Numbered from the stretch's first letter, positions 8,807 to 18,295 are shown. The stretch: 64,000 nucleotides of DNA from Streptomyces sp. TP-A0874 (GCF_001748085.1 NZ_BBZK01000004.1:372001-436000), one strand, 5' to 3'. The notes: generated from the sequence alone by a model not told the origin. Program-made: numbers and translations.

Positions 8807-9841
8807 TCACGTGAAGCCGATGGGCAGGTAGTCGTCGACGTTGTCCTTGGTGACCACCGCGGAGTAGAGGGTGATGGAGGCGGGGATCTCGAGTTCGGCG
8901 AGCCCGGCGACCCCCTTGCCCTGGCCGAGGGCGCGTGCGAGGTCGATCGCGGAGGCCGCCATGGTCGGCGGGTAGAGGACGGTGGCCTTCACGACCGAGT
9001 CGTCGGCCCGGATGGCCTCCATGACGCGCCGGGAGCCGGCCCCGCCGACCATGAGGAACTCGTCCCGTCCCGCCTGTTTGATGGCCCGCTCGGCTCCCAC
9101 GCCCTGGTCGTCGTCGTGGTTCCACAGGGCGTCGAAGCGCGGCTGGGCCTGGAGCAGTTGGGCCATCTTGGATTGGCCGGACTCGACCGTGAACTCGGCT
9201 GCCTGACGGGCCACCTTCCGGATGTTGGGGTAGTTCTTCAGGGCGTCGTCGAACCCCTGGGTGCGCTGCCGGGTGAGTTCCAGGTTGTCGAGCCCGGCCA
9301 GTTCGACGACCTTGGCGTTCTTCTCGCCCTTGAGCCGCTCGCCGATGTAATGGCCGGCGTTGAGGCCCATGCCGTAGTTGTCGCCGCCCACCCAGCAGCG
9401 GTAGGCCTGCTGCGAGTCGAAGACCCGGTCCAGGTTGACCACCGGGATGCCGGCCCGCATCGCCTTGAGGCCGACCTGGGTGAGCGCCTTGCCGTCGGCC
9501 GGCAGCACCACCAGCACGTCGACCTTCTTGTTGATCAGGGTTTCGATCTGGCCGATCTGCTGGGCCGTGTCGTTGGAGCCCTCGGTGATCTCCAGGGTGA
9601 CGTCGGAGTAGCGTTCCGCCTGGCTCTTGGCCTGTCCGTTGATGGCGTTGAGCCAGCCGTGGTCGGCCTGCGGCCCGGCGAAACCGATGGTGACGGGCTT
9701 GCCCGGCTTGTCGTCGACCGCGGCCGGCGCCTTCTTCCCCTCGTTGCTCTCGTTGCTGGTGCAGCCGGTGAGTACGGCCCCCGCCGAGAGGGCGGCGGTG
9801 CCGAAGAGCAGCCCCCGGCGGCTGGGCAGTGGTGGTGTCAT
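8807..9841 (-). CDS. sugar ABC transporter substrate-binding lipoprotein (RbsB-like)
   Basis: 344 residues. The signal peptide carries a twin-arginine stretch (SRRGLLFG) and the lipobox LTGC, with Cys27 as the lipidated residue, so it may be a Tat-exported lipoprotein. The periplasmic-binding type-I fold is clear: VTIGFAGPQADHGWLNA, the DVLVVLPADGKALTQ hinge block and FDALWNHDDDQGVGAERA. It binds a monosaccharide or related solute for the permease and ATPase encoded just upstream (87-bp gap). Confidence 0.92.
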   Translation of the reverse strand: MTPPLPSRRGLLFGTAALSAGAVLTGCTSNESNEGKKAPAAVDDKPGKPVTIGFAGPQADHGWLNAINGQAKSQAERYSDVTLEITEGSNDTAQQIGQIETLINKKVDVLVVLPADGKALTQVGLKAMRAGIPVVNLDRVFDSQQAYRCWVGGDNYGMGLNAGHYIGERLKGEKNAKVVELAGLDNLELTRQRTQGFDDALKNYPNIRKVARQAAEFTVESGQSKMAQLLQAQPRFDALWNHDDDQGVGAERAIKQAGRDEFLMVGGAGSRRVMEAIRADDSVVKATVLYPPTMAASAIDLARALGQGKGVAGLAELEIPASITLYSAVVTKDNVDDYLPIGFT

Positions 9842-9928
9842 GTGGCTACGACCCCTTAGTAGTTTGAGGAGGGCACGTTCCTTGCGGGTGGCACGCTCTC
9901 TGCGGAGGCCACGTCGGGTCGGCGGATG

Positions 9929-10981
9929 TCAGGAACCCGTCCCGGGCGTGGTGCGGCGTTGGACGAGTACGGCGGCGACGATGATCGCCCCCTTGGCGAT
10001 CTGCTGGACGTCGCTCTGCAGGTTGTTCAGCGCGAACAGGTTGGTGATCGTGGTGAAGACCAGGACGCCGAGCACGGAGCCGACGATGGTGCCCCGGCCC
10101 CCGCTGAGCAGCGTGCCGCCGATGATCGCGGCGGCGATGGCGTCCAGTTCGTAGAGGTTGCCGTTGGTGTTCTGGCCGGAGCCGGTGAGGACGATCAGCA
10201 GGAAGGCCGCGATCCCGCAGCACAGGCCGGAGAGCAGGTAGAGCGTCATCCGGTGGCGCCTGATGTCGATGCCGGCGAGTCGGGCCGCCTCCGGGTTGCC
10301 GCCCACCGCCACGGTGCGGCGGCCGAAGGTGGTGCGGTTGAGCAGCAGCCATCCGACCGCGGTGACGACCGCGAAGACGAGCACGAGTGGGGGGACCCCC
10401 AGGATGTAGGCTCCGGGAAGGCCCAGGTCCAGCACCGATGAGACGGTGACGACCTGGGTCCTGCCGTCGCTGATCTGCAGTGCCAGCCCGCGCGCCGAGG
10501 CGAGCATGGCGAGGGTGGCGATGAACGGCACCATCCCCCCGTAGGCGATGAGCACGCCGTTGACCAGGCCGCACCCGAGGCCTACCAGCAGGGCGCAGCA
10601 GAGGACGCCGCCGAGGCCGAACTCCTGGGTGGCGAGGGTGGTGGCCCAGACCGAGCAGAGCGCGACCACCGCGCCGACCGACAGGTCGATGCCGCCGCCG
10701 ATGATGACCAGGGTGACGCCGACGGTCACGACCCCGATGACCGAGGCCTGGGTCAGGACGAGTTGGAGGTTGTCGGTGGAGAGGAACTCAGCCGGTCTGG
10801 TGATGGCACCGACCACCAGCAGGGCGGCGAGCACCCCCAGCAGGGAGAGGTTGCGCAGGTCGGCGAACGGCCCGGGAATCCCGCTGCCGGAGCGCCGGTC
10901 CGGTTCGCGCGCCGTCTTGCCGGCGGGGTCGGGCAACGCGGGCGGTGGCAGGGCCGGTTCAGAGGTGGCACCCCTGGTCAT
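9929..10981 (-). CDS. sugar ABC transporter permease (RbsC-like)
   Basis: 350 residues starting at the ATG that overlaps the ATPase stop (TCATGA region, 10978-10981). It has about eight to ten hydrophobic segments and the family block IIGGGIDLSVGAVVALCSVWATTL, seen in part near residues 95-115, plus GNPEAARLAGIDIRRHRM, the cytoplasmic EAA-like loop contacting the ATPase, and AAIIGGTLLSGGRGTIVGS. It forms the membrane channel of the importer. Confidence 0.92.
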   Translation of the reverse strand: MTRGATSEPALPPPALPDPAGKTAREPDRRSGSGIPGPFADLRNLSLLGVLAALLVVGAITRPAEFLSTDNLQLVLTQASVIGVVTVGVTLVIIGGGIDLSVGAVVALCSVWATTLATQEFGLGGVLCCALLVGLGCGLVNGVLIAYGGMVPFIATLAMLASARGLALQISDGRTQVVTVSSVLDLGLPGAYILGVPPLVLVFAVVTAVGWLLLNRTTFGRRTVAVGGNPEAARLAGIDIRRHRMTLYLLSGLCCGIAAFLLIVLTGSGQNTNGNLYELDAIAAAIIGGTLLSGGRGTIVGSVLGVLVFTTITNLFALNNLQSDVQQIAKGAIIVAAVLVQRRTTPGTGS

Positions 10982-12528
10982 GACGACGGGCTCCCTTCCA
11001 TGACGAGATCGAGGACACGGTGCTCGTCGAGCTCCCGGGCCGGTCCGCCGTGCACCACCCGGCCCTCGCGGAGCACCAGCACCCGGTCGGCGAGGCCGAG
11101 TACCTCCGGCACCTCGCTGGACACCAGCAGGACGGCCACACCGTCGTCGGCCAGGCGCCGGATGAGGGTGTACAGCTCGGCTCGGGCCCCGACGTCGACC
11201 CCCCGGGTGGGTTCGTCCAGCAGCAGGACCCGGCAGCCGCGCAGCAGCCAGCGCGCCAGTACGACCTTCTGCTGGTTGCCGCCCGAGAGGGTGCGCACCG
11301 GCCGGTCCGGGTCGGCCGGGCGCAGCGAGAGCTCCCCGGTGCCGCGGTGGGCCGCGGAGCGCTCGGCGGCCCGGTCCAACCAGCCGGCCCGGGCGAAGCG
11401 CGCCAGGGAGGAGAGCGACACGTTGCGGGTGACGGACTCCAGCATCAGCAGCCCCTGGGCCTTGCGTTCCTCGGGGGCCAGGCCGATCCCCGCCCGGACG
11501 GCCGCGAGGACGCTGCCGGGCCGCAGCGGCCGGCCGTCGACCAGTACCCGCCCGGCGGAGGGGCGGCGGGCCCCGTAGATCGTCTCCAGGAGTTCCGAGC
11601 GGCCCGAGCCGACGAGGCCCGCCAGCCCGAGGATCTCGCCCGGTCGGAGCGCCAGGTCGACATGGGCGAACTCGCCCTCCCGGGCGAGTCCCTGGACTTC
11701 CAGCACGGGTCGCCCGGCGGCCTCCGGGGCGGGCGGCCGCTCGGGGAAGGCGTACTCGACCTTCCGGCCGGTCATCAGGGAGACGATGTCGCGGGTCGGG
11801 GTGGAGTGGGCGGGCAGCCCGCGCGCCGCGGTGCGCCCGTCCTTGAGGACGGTGACCCGGTCGCCGATCCGCCGGATCTCCGCCAGACGGTGGGAGATGT
11901 AGACGACGGCGACGCCGGAGGCGGTGAGGTCCGCGACGATCCGGAAGAGGTTGTCGACCTCGTCGGAGTCGAGTACGGCGGAGGGCTCGTCCATGACGAT
12001 CAGCCGCGCGTCGTGGGAGAGGGCGCGGGCCATGCTCACGATCTGGCGGCCGGCGGCGGCCAGCGCGCCGACCGGGGTGTCCGGGTCGATCTCCGGGTGG
12101 CCGAGGCGGGCGAGCAGCGCGGCGCTGGCCTCCCGGGCGCTGGCCGGGTGCAGGAAGCCGGCGGTGCTCAACTCGTGGCCGAGGTGGATGTTCTCGCTGA
12201 CGGAGAGTCCGTCCACGAGGTCGAGCTCCTGGTAGATGGTGGCGATGCCGCAGGACATGGCGGCGGTCGGGGAGGTGAGCTGGACCGGCCGCCCGCACCA
12301 GGTGATCGCGCCCGCGTCGGGGCGGTGGGCGCCGGCCAGGACCTTGATGAGGGTGGACTTGCCGGCGCCGTTCTGTCCGAGGAGGCAGTGGACCTCGCCG
12401 GGCAGCACCTCCAGGTCGACTCCGTCGAGCGCCCGCACACCGGGGAAGGACTTGGTGATACCGGTCATGGTGAGGAGCGGGCCGCCGTCGGGGACGGGCG
12501 GTGCGGTGGCCTCGGACGGGGATGGCAT
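10978..12528 (-). CDS. sugar ABC transporter dual ATP-binding protein (RbsA/MglA-like)
   Basis: 516 residues with two nucleotide-binding halves. The first half has Walker A GQNGAGKST, Walker B LIVMDEPSAVLD and a degenerate signature (LAAAGRQIVSMARAL). The second half has a weak Walker A (GLVGSGRSELL), a good signature (LSGGNQQKVVLARWLL) and Walker B VLLLDEPTRGVD. This asymmetry is normal for ribose/galactose-type importers. ATG 12528 follows GAGGAGG; the open frame extends to 12612 without a ribosome site. Confidence 0.92.
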   Translation of the reverse strand: MPSPSEATAPPVPDGGPLLTMTGITKSFPGVRALDGVDLEVLPGEVHCLLGQNGAGKSTLIKVLAGAHRPDAGAITWCGRPVQLTSPTAAMSCGIATIYQELDLVDGLSVSENIHLGHELSTAGFLHPASAREASAALLARLGHPEIDPDTPVGALAAAGRQIVSMARALSHDARLIVMDEPSAVLDSDEVDNLFRIVADLTASGVAVVYISHRLAEIRRIGDRVTVLKDGRTAARGLPAHSTPTRDIVSLMTGRKVEYAFPERPPAPEAAGRPVLEVQGLAREGEFAHVDLALRPGEILGLAGLVGSGRSELLETIYGARRPSAGRVLVDGRPLRPGSVLAAVRAGIGLAPEERKAQGLLMLESVTRNVSLSSLARFARAGWLDRAAERSAAHRGTGELSLRPADPDRPVRTLSGGNQQKVVLARWLLRGCRVLLLDEPTRGVDVGARAELYTLIRRLADDGVAVLLVSSEVPEVLGLADRVLVLREGRVVHGGPARELDEHRVLDLVMEGSPSS

Positions 12529-12654
12529 GGCGGACCTCCTCGGCGGGGGTCGGTGCGTCGGGACGGAGCGGAGGCGGAACGTGGGCACTACCGGGCGGTG
12601 GGGCGCTCGCACGTGGCCTGCGGTGAACGGCCTGGTGCGGGCGCCGGTACGTCC

Positions 12655-12742
12655 GGTGCGGTGGCGCTCGTACGTCCGGTCCGGCGGATGCCGGCGGGGG
12701 TGGATACCGGTGCGGTGGTGCGGTGGCGCTCGTACGTCCGGT
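12655..12742. repeat. 26-bp exact direct repeat pair upstream of the sugar ABC operon
   Basis: Identical 26-base copies lie at 12655-12680 and 12717-12742 (both contain the palindromic CGTACG followed by TCCGGT). A shorter diverged copy lies at about 12641-12660. They lie in the 239-bp gap between the ROK regulator stop and the ATPase start, where the operon promoter should be, so they are operator candidates for the ROK protein. Confidence 0.7.
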
Positions 12743-12767
12743 GCGGTGCGCGCTCGGTCGGGTCGGG

Positions 12768-13949
12768 TCAGGCCGGTGAGAAGAGGTGGTCGCTGATCAG
12801 GCGGGCCGCGCCGATGACACCGGCGACCGGCCCGAGTTCGCCGAGGACGATGGGGAGGTTTCCGGTCGCCAGGGGCAGCGACTGCCGGTAGACCTGGGTC
12901 CGGATGCTGGCGAGGAGGGTGTGGCCGAGACCGGTCACCCCGCCTCCGATCACCACCAGCCCGGGGTTGAAGAAGCTGACGAGTCCGGCGATGACCTGCC
13001 CGGTGCGGGCCCCGCCCTCGCGGATCAGGTCGAGCGCGGCGCCGTCCCCGGCGGTGGCGGCCGCCGCGACGTCCACCGCGGTGAGCGTCCCGGCCGCGGC
13101 CAACCGGGTGGCGAGCTCAGGTGACCGGCCTTCGAGAGCCGCTGCCTCGGCGTCGCGGGCCAGGGCCGCGCCGCTGAAGTGCGCCTCCAGACAGCCCCGG
13201 TTCCCGCAGGCGCAGGGCCGGCCGTCCGGCTCGACCTGGATGTGGCCGATGTCGCCGGCGCTCCCGGTGGTGCCGCGGTGGACTTCTCCGGAGACGACGA
13301 TGCCGCAGCCTATGCCGGTGCCGATCTTCACGCAGAGGAAGTCCCGCACCGAACGCGCCACCCCGGCGTGCTGCTCCCCGGTGGCCATGAGGTTCACGTC
13401 GTTGTCGACCATGACCGGGCAGCCCAACTCCTGGCTGAGCACCTCGCGCACCGGGAAACCGTCCCAGCCCGGCATGATCGGCGGGGCGACGGGCACGCCG
13501 TCGGGGAAACGGACGGGGCCCGGGACGCCGACGCCCGCGCCGTCGAAGCCGTCGGCGACCCCGGTGGCGCGCAGTTTGGCCACCATCGCCAGCACCTGTT
13601 CGAAGACGGCTACGGGGCCTTCCCGGACGTCCATCGGCTGGTTGAGGTGACCGAGTATCTCCAACTCGGCGTTGGTGACGGCCACGTCCACGGAGGTGGC
13701 GCCGATGTCCACGCCGAGAAAGCGCAGTTGGGGGGCGAGGCGGATGTTGTGGGAGCGCCGACCGCCCCTGGAGGCGGCGAGTCCGTCGGCGATGACCAGC
13801 CCGGTCTCCAGCAGCCGATCCACCTCGACGGCGAGTTTCGACCGGGAGAGCTCGACCTGGTCGCCGAGTTGGGCGCGCGAGTTGGGGCCGCCGTCCCGGA
13901 GCAGTCGGAGCAGCCGCGCCTGGTGGGCGTTGGCCGGACGTGCCGTCAT
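12768..13949 (-). CDS. ROK-family transcriptional regulator (NagC/XylR type)
   Basis: 393 residues. A winged-helix DNA-binding part (about residues 1-75: LLRLLRDGGPNSRAQLGDQV) is followed by a ROK sugar-kinase-like fold with LGVDIGATSVDVAV, the KIGTGIGCGIVV block and the zinc motif CACGNRGCLE. It probably represses the downstream sugar importer and catabolic genes until the sugar or its phosphate binds. ATG 13949 is used; a GTG nine bases upstream (13958), closer to GGAGGGG, is an alternative. Confidence 0.9.
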   Translation of the reverse strand: MTARPANAHQARLLRLLRDGGPNSRAQLGDQVELSRSKLAVEVDRLLETGLVIADGLAASRGGRRSHNIRLAPQLRFLGVDIGATSVDVAVTNAELEILGHLNQPMDVREGPVAVFEQVLAMVAKLRATGVADGFDGAGVGVPGPVRFPDGVPVAPPIMPGWDGFPVREVLSQELGCPVMVDNDVNLMATGEQHAGVARSVRDFLCVKIGTGIGCGIVVSGEVHRGTTGSAGDIGHIQVEPDGRPCACGNRGCLEAHFSGAALARDAEAAALEGRSPELATRLAAAGTLTAVDVAAAATAGDGAALDLIREGGARTGQVIAGLVSFFNPGLVVIGGGVTGLGHTLLASIRTQVYRQSLPLATGNLPIVLGELGPVAGVIGAARLISDHLFSPA

Positions 13950-14377
13950 ACGTCTCACCGCCCCTCCCTCCCCTGGCCCCGTGGCGTGGGGCCGTCCCCG
14001 TGCGGCGCGTCCTTCCCCTTGCGGGAGGATCTTCGGACGCTGCCGGGCTTTCACGGGGAAGTTAGCAGCGAAGCACCTGAGTGGGAAGAACTTGAGCAGG
14101 AATCAATACAGACTTTCACCTGGCGGAGGACAAAGACAGGCCGGGCGACCTGCCGCAGCCTCCGGTCGTACTCTTGTCGAGCCCGACTCGAACGCAACTT
14201 CGAGCAGTCCATGCCGTTTTACACCCAAGTGCGCTACCGCGAACCTCTCAACTGTGTATCGGAATGTGACCACTTGATGCGCAAGCGCAGTCGGATGCTT
14301 ACATTCCGAGAACGCGGGGGCGGCAAGCGCGCAGGACTCCCTCCCCCGCGTCCGACCCCCGCCACCAGGAGAGGCGC
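13950..14377. promoter_or_regulatory. divergent intergenic region between ROK regulator and NCS2 permease
   Basis: 428 bp without a gene and with lower GC than its surroundings, holding promoters for both flanking genes. An inverted repeat with 9-base arms (TCGGAATGT at 14259-14267 and ACATTCCGA at 14301-14309, 33-nt centre) lies 69 bp upstream of the permease start and is a possible regulator site. Confidence 0.55.
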
Positions 14378-15868
14378 ATGTCTCAGCAGAAGCACGACAC
14401 GAGTACCATCTCGAAGTCATCCGGGGGTGATCCCGGAGGCCCGAGGCCTGATCTGATCAGGCGGGGGCCGATCGACGCCTTCTTCAAGATCTCCCAGCGG
14501 GGGTCGACCATCGGCCGTGAGGTCCGGGGCGGTTTCGCCACGTTCTTCACCATGGCCTACATCCTCGTACTGAACCCGATCATCCTCGGCAGTGCGACGG
14601 ACAAGTTCGGCAACCACCTCAGCTCCACCCAGCTGGTGACCGTGACCGCCCTCGTCGCCGCGGTGATGACGGTCATCATGGGTGTGGTCGGCAACCTGCC
14701 GGTGGCGCTGGCCGCCGGCCTCGGCATCAACGCCGTGGTCGCCTTCCAGATAGCGCCGTTGATGAGCTGGCCGGACGCGATGGGTCTGGTGGTACTGGAG
14801 GGTGTCGTCATCACCCTGCTGGTGGCCACCGGGCTCCGGCAGGCGGTGATGCACGCCATCCCGATGCAGCTGAAGACGGCGATCGCGGTGGGCATCGGTC
14901 TCTTCATCGCCTTCATCGGCTTCGTGGACGCCGGCTTCGTCACCCGTATCCCGGACGCCGAGAACACCACGGTGCCGGTCGCCCTCGGCACGGACGGCAC
15001 CCTCAACGGCTGGCCGGCGCTGATCTTCTGCCTCGGCCTGCTGCTGACCATCGCGCTGTTCGCCCGGGGCGTCCGCGGTGCCATCCTGATCAGCATCATC
15101 GTGATGACCGTGATCTCGGTCGTGGTCAACAAGGTCGCCGGGCTCAAGCCGGCCGAGTGGGGCCTGACCTCGCCGAAGATCCCGGACAGCATCGTCGCCA
15201 CCCCGGACTTCGGCCTACTCGGCCAGTTCAACGTCGTCGGCGCCTTCGAGCACGTCGGCGTCATCACCGTGGTGCTGTTCGTCTTCACCCTGGTGCTCAG
15301 CGACTTCTTCGACACCATGGGCACGATCATGGGTGTGAGCAGTGAGGCCGGTCTGGTGGACGACCGCGGCCGGGTCCCGAACCTGACCCGCATCCTGATG
15401 GTCGACAGCCTCGCCGCCCTGGCCGGCGGCGCCGCCTCGTCCTCCTCGAACACCGCCTACGTCGAGTCCGCGGCGGGTGTCGGTGAGGGCGCCCGCACCG
15501 GCTTCGCCAACATCGTCACCGGTGGTCTCTTCGCAGCCGCGCTCTTCCTGACCCCGCTGGCCACCCTGGTCCCGGCGCAGGCCGCCGCGCCCGCCCTGGT
15601 GGCGGTCGGCTTCCTGCTGATGACCCAGATCCGGGGCATCGACTGGTCGGACCTGTCGATCGCCATTCCGGCCTTCCTCACCATCGCCGTGATGCCCTTC
15701 ACCTACTCCATCACCAACGGCATCGGCGCCGGCTTCCTCTCCTACGTGGTGCTCCAGGTGGTCATGGGCCGGGCCCGCACCGTGCACCCGCTGCTGTGGA
15801 CGGTCTCCGGGCTGTACCTGGTCTACTTCGCCATCTCCCCCATCGAGCAGCTCGTGGGGATGAAGTAA
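14378..15868 (+). CDS. NCS2 (AzgA-type) nucleobase permease
   Basis: 496 residues, ATG behind AGGAGAGG. It is strongly hydrophobic with about 12-14 membrane segments. Family blocks are GGFATFFTMAYILVLNPIIL, GLGINAVVAF, DFFDTMGTIMGV and AASSSSNTAYVESAAGVGEG. It takes up a purine or pyrimidine base (hypoxanthine, guanine, adenine or uracil) by proton symport; the substrate cannot be fixed from sequence. It stands alone between the ROK regulator and fdhD and is closed by a strong hairpin. Confidence 0.93.
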   Translation: MSQQKHDTSTISKSSGGDPGGPRPDLIRRGPIDAFFKISQRGSTIGREVRGGFATFFTMAYILVLNPIILGSATDKFGNHLSSTQLVTVTALVAAVMTVIMGVVGNLPVALAAGLGINAVVAFQIAPLMSWPDAMGLVVLEGVVITLLVATGLRQAVMHAIPMQLKTAIAVGIGLFIAFIGFVDAGFVTRIPDAENTTVPVALGTDGTLNGWPALIFCLGLLLTIALFARGVRGAILISIIVMTVISVVVNKVAGLKPAEWGLTSPKIPDSIVATPDFGLLGQFNVVGAFEHVGVITVVLFVFTLVLSDFFDTMGTIMGVSSEAGLVDDRGRVPNLTRILMVDSLAALAGGAASSSSNTAYVESAAGVGEGARTGFANIVTGGLFAAALFLTPLATLVPAQAAAPALVAVGFLLMTQIRGIDWSDLSIAIPAFLTIAVMPFTYSITNGIGAGFLSYVVLQVVMGRARTVHPLLWTVSGLYLVYFAISPIEQLVGMK

Positions 15869-15898
15869 CCGACCCGTCACTCGACGATCGCACCCACC

Positions 15899-15932
15899 CG
15901 CGCCGGGCGGCTCAGCGGAGCCGCCCGGCGCG
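15899..15932 (+). terminator. terminator after the NCS2 permease gene
   Basis: A perfect 15-bp stem (15899-15913 with 15918-15932) and an AGCG loop, followed by TGGCTTTCT, 30 bp after the stop codon. Confidence 0.85.
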
Positions 15933-16073
15933 TGGCTTTCTCCCCGGCCGGCGCCCTCGGCCGCACCCACCGGACCACCTCGCGGTATGACAATCCGGGG
16001 ACTCATGGGAACCTCGATGTCCAAGGGCCGCTTCGGCTGCCAGCACACACGTGGGAATCGGGAGTGACTGCTC

Positions 16074-16916
16074 ATGGGACGGGTCACGGAGCGACGGCGG
16101 GTCCTGCGCATCCGGGACGGTGTGGCGAGCGCCCGGCCGGACACCCTGGTCGCCGAGGAGCCGATGGAGATCAGGCTGAACGGCAAGCCGCTCGCCATCA
16201 CGATGCGCACCCCCGGTGACGACTTCGCGCTCGCCACCGGGTTCCTGGTGAGCGAGGGGGTGCTCAGCCGCGCCGACGAACTGCGGAACATCGTCTACTG
16301 CGCCGGGGCGACGGCGGACGGCACCAACACCTACAACGTCGTCGACGTCCAACTCGCGCCCGACACGGCCGTCCCCGACATCACGTTGGAGCGCAACGTC
16401 TACACCACCTCCTCCTGCGGCCTCTGCGGCAAGGCCAGCCTGGACGCGGTGCGCACCACCGCCCGCTGGCCGATCGCCGACGATCCGCCGGTGGCGCTGG
16501 AGCCCTCCCTGCTGTCCCAGCTCCCCGACCGGCTCCGGGCCGCCCAGCGGGTCTTCGACCGGACCGGCGGTCTGCACGCGGCGGGCCTGTTCTCACCGGA
16601 GGGGGAGCTGCTGGACCTGCGGGAGGACGTCGGCCGGCACAACGCCGTCGACAAGCTCGTCGGACGAGCCCTCCAGTCGGGGGAGCTGCCGCTCTCCCGG
16701 ACGATACTGATGGTCTCCGGACGTGCTTCGTTCGAACTCGCGCAGAAGGCCGTCATGGCGGGGATCCCGGTGCTGGCGGCCGTCTCGGCCCCCTCCTCGC
16801 TGGCGGTGGACCTGGCCGCCGAGTCCGGTCTCACGCTGGTCGGCTTCCTCCGCGGCAGCTCCATGAACGTCTACAGCGGCGAGCAACGCATCGCGCTGCC
16901 GGCCGTCACCGCCTGA
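16074..16916 (+). CDS. fdhD: formate dehydrogenase accessory sulfurtransferase FdhD
   Basis: 280 residues. FdhD transfers sulfur from a cysteine desulfurase to the molybdenum cofactor of formate dehydrogenase. The persulfide-carrying cysteine pair is in TTSSCGLCGKASLDAV (about residues 110-125). Other family blocks are GDDFALATGFLVSEGV, GGLHAAGLF, REDVGRHNAVDKLVG and SGRASFELAQKA. Length and order are standard. No formate dehydrogenase genes lie in the window. The start ATG has GGGAG eight to thirteen bases upstream. Confidence 0.95.
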   Translation: MGRVTERRRVLRIRDGVASARPDTLVAEEPMEIRLNGKPLAITMRTPGDDFALATGFLVSEGVLSRADELRNIVYCAGATADGTNTYNVVDVQLAPDTAVPDITLERNVYTTSSCGLCGKASLDAVRTTARWPIADDPPVALEPSLLSQLPDRLRAAQRVFDRTGGLHAAGLFSPEGELLDLREDVGRHNAVDKLVGRALQSGELPLSRTILMVSGRASFELAQKAVMAGIPVLAAVSAPSSLAVDLAAESGLTLVGFLRGSSMNVYSGEQRIALPAVTA

Positions 16917-16932
16917 CCCCCGGACGCGTCAA

Positions 16933-16968
16933 TCGGCCCGATCACCGGTCTCGGCCCGATCACCGGTC
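16933..16968. repeat. 18-bp perfect tandem duplication
   Basis: Two abutting copies of the same 18 bases (16933-16950 and 16951-16968, beginning TCGGCCCGATC) sit between the convergent fdhD and transporter genes. This looks like a recent slippage duplication. Confidence 0.85.
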
Positions 16969-16998
16969 GGGGCCGTCGCCGGGCAGCGCCCCCCTGGG

Positions 16999-18060
16999 TC
17001 AGCGACCGGTGGTCGGTGCCCGCTCCGGCGGGCTCGGCACGGCCCCCCGGCCGTCGACCGTCCCCTCCGCACCCGCCGTCCCCTCCGCCTCCGGCTGGTC
17101 CTGGGACCGCCGCCTGGCGATCACGGCGCAGACCATCAGCTGGAGTTGGTGGAAGAGCATCAGCGGGAGCACCGCCAGGCCCGCCTCGGAGCCGAAGAGG
17201 ACCGCGGCCATCGGCAACCCCGCGGTCAGCCCCTTCTTCGATCCCGCAAAGACGATGGCGAGCCGGTCCGCCCTGCCGAAACCCAGCGCCCGCGCTCCGT
17301 AGGACGTGAGCGTGAGCATCACCGTCAGCAGCAGCACCTCGGCGACCAGCAGTCCCAGCAGGCGCACCGGGGCGATCTGCTCGAAGACACCGGCCACCAC
17401 GCCCTGGCTGAAGGCCGCGTAGACCACGAGCAGGATCGACCCCCGGTCGACGTACCCCAGCAACCGCTTCCACCGGGTGAGGAACCCGCCGATCCAGCGG
17501 CGCAGCAGCTGCCCGGCGAGGAACGGCAGGAGCAGTTTCACCACGATGTCCAGCAGGGAGGCGGCCGAGAAGCCTCCGACCGAGCCGGACAGCAGCAGCG
17601 CCGCGAGCAGGGGGGTCAGGAAGATTCCGGTCAGGCTCGAGAAGGATCCCGCGCAGATGGCCGCCGGCACGTTGCCGCGGGCGATCGAGGTGAAGGCGAT
17701 CGAGGACTGGATGGTGGAGGGGACCAGGCAGAGGAAGAGGAAGCCGGCGTACAGCTCCGGTGCGATGAGGTAGGGCACCAGGCCGCGGGCGGCCAGACCC
17801 AGCACCGGGAAGACCGCGAAGGTGCAGACGAGCACGGTCAGGTGGAGGCGCCAGTGAGCCAGCCCGTCGAGCGTCTCTCGGGTGGACAGCCGGGCGCCGT
17901 AGAGGAAGAAGAGCAGGGCGACCGCTCCGGTGGCGGCGCCGCCCGCGACCGGAGCCGCTCCGCCGCGCGCGGGCAGCAGCGCCGCCAGCGCCACCGTGGC
18001 GAGCAGCGCCAGGATGTACGGGTCCGGCCGGAGCCGGGAGAGGAAGGCGGGGCGGGGCAT
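16999..18060 (-). CDS. bile acid:sodium symporter (SBF-like) family transporter
   Basis: 353 residues with about ten membrane segments. It carries family blocks FFLYGARLSTRETLDGL, LCLVPSTIQSSIAFTSIARGN and ICAGSFSSLTGIFLTPLLAALLL, and a late charged stretch FAGSKKGLTAGLPMA typical of the SBF/YfeH-like group. The substrate is unknown (organic anion or sterol-like). The ATG at 18060 follows GGAGAG; a longer frame upstream lacks a ribosome site. It is divergent from a LysR regulator with an operator between them, so it is the likely target of that regulator. Confidence 0.9.
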   Translation of the reverse strand: MPRPAFLSRLRPDPYILALLATVALAALLPARGGAAPVAGGAATGAVALLFFLYGARLSTRETLDGLAHWRLHLTVLVCTFAVFPVLGLAARGLVPYLIAPELYAGFLFLCLVPSTIQSSIAFTSIARGNVPAAICAGSFSSLTGIFLTPLLAALLLSGSVGGFSAASLLDIVVKLLLPFLAGQLLRRWIGGFLTRWKRLLGYVDRGSILLVVYAAFSQGVVAGVFEQIAPVRLLGLLVAEVLLLTVMLTLTSYGARALGFGRADRLAIVFAGSKKGLTAGLPMAAVLFGSEAGLAVLPLMLFHQLQLMVCAVIARRRSQDQPEAEGTAGAEGTVDGRGAVPSPPERAPTTGR

Positions 18061-18229
18061 GTTCTCTCCGTCACTCCACTTCGGCTGCTGGCTCGCTCGG
18101 CCGGGGCGGACCTGCCCGGCCCCGGCCGGCACCGCCCGGACCGGGGCGGGTCGGCGGGCAGGTGCGGCGCGCTCCCCAGCGTGCCCCATGAGTGGCTCAT
18201 GGTGAACCGTGCTCGGCGTTCTCACTGCC

Positions 18230-18244
18230 ATCGCATAACGTGAT
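18230..18244. promoter_or_regulatory. LysR-type operator (ATC-N9-GAT, T-N11-A)
   Basis: The 15 bases ATCGCATAACGTGAT fit the classical LysR box exactly. They lie 52 bp upstream of the LysR start and 170 bp upstream of the divergent transporter start, the usual place for an autoregulating LysR site. Confidence 0.7.
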
Positions 18245-18295
18245 GACCGACCTCCCCTCGTCCCGGCGGGGAGTCGGCCAGGAGGACGGAGCATC

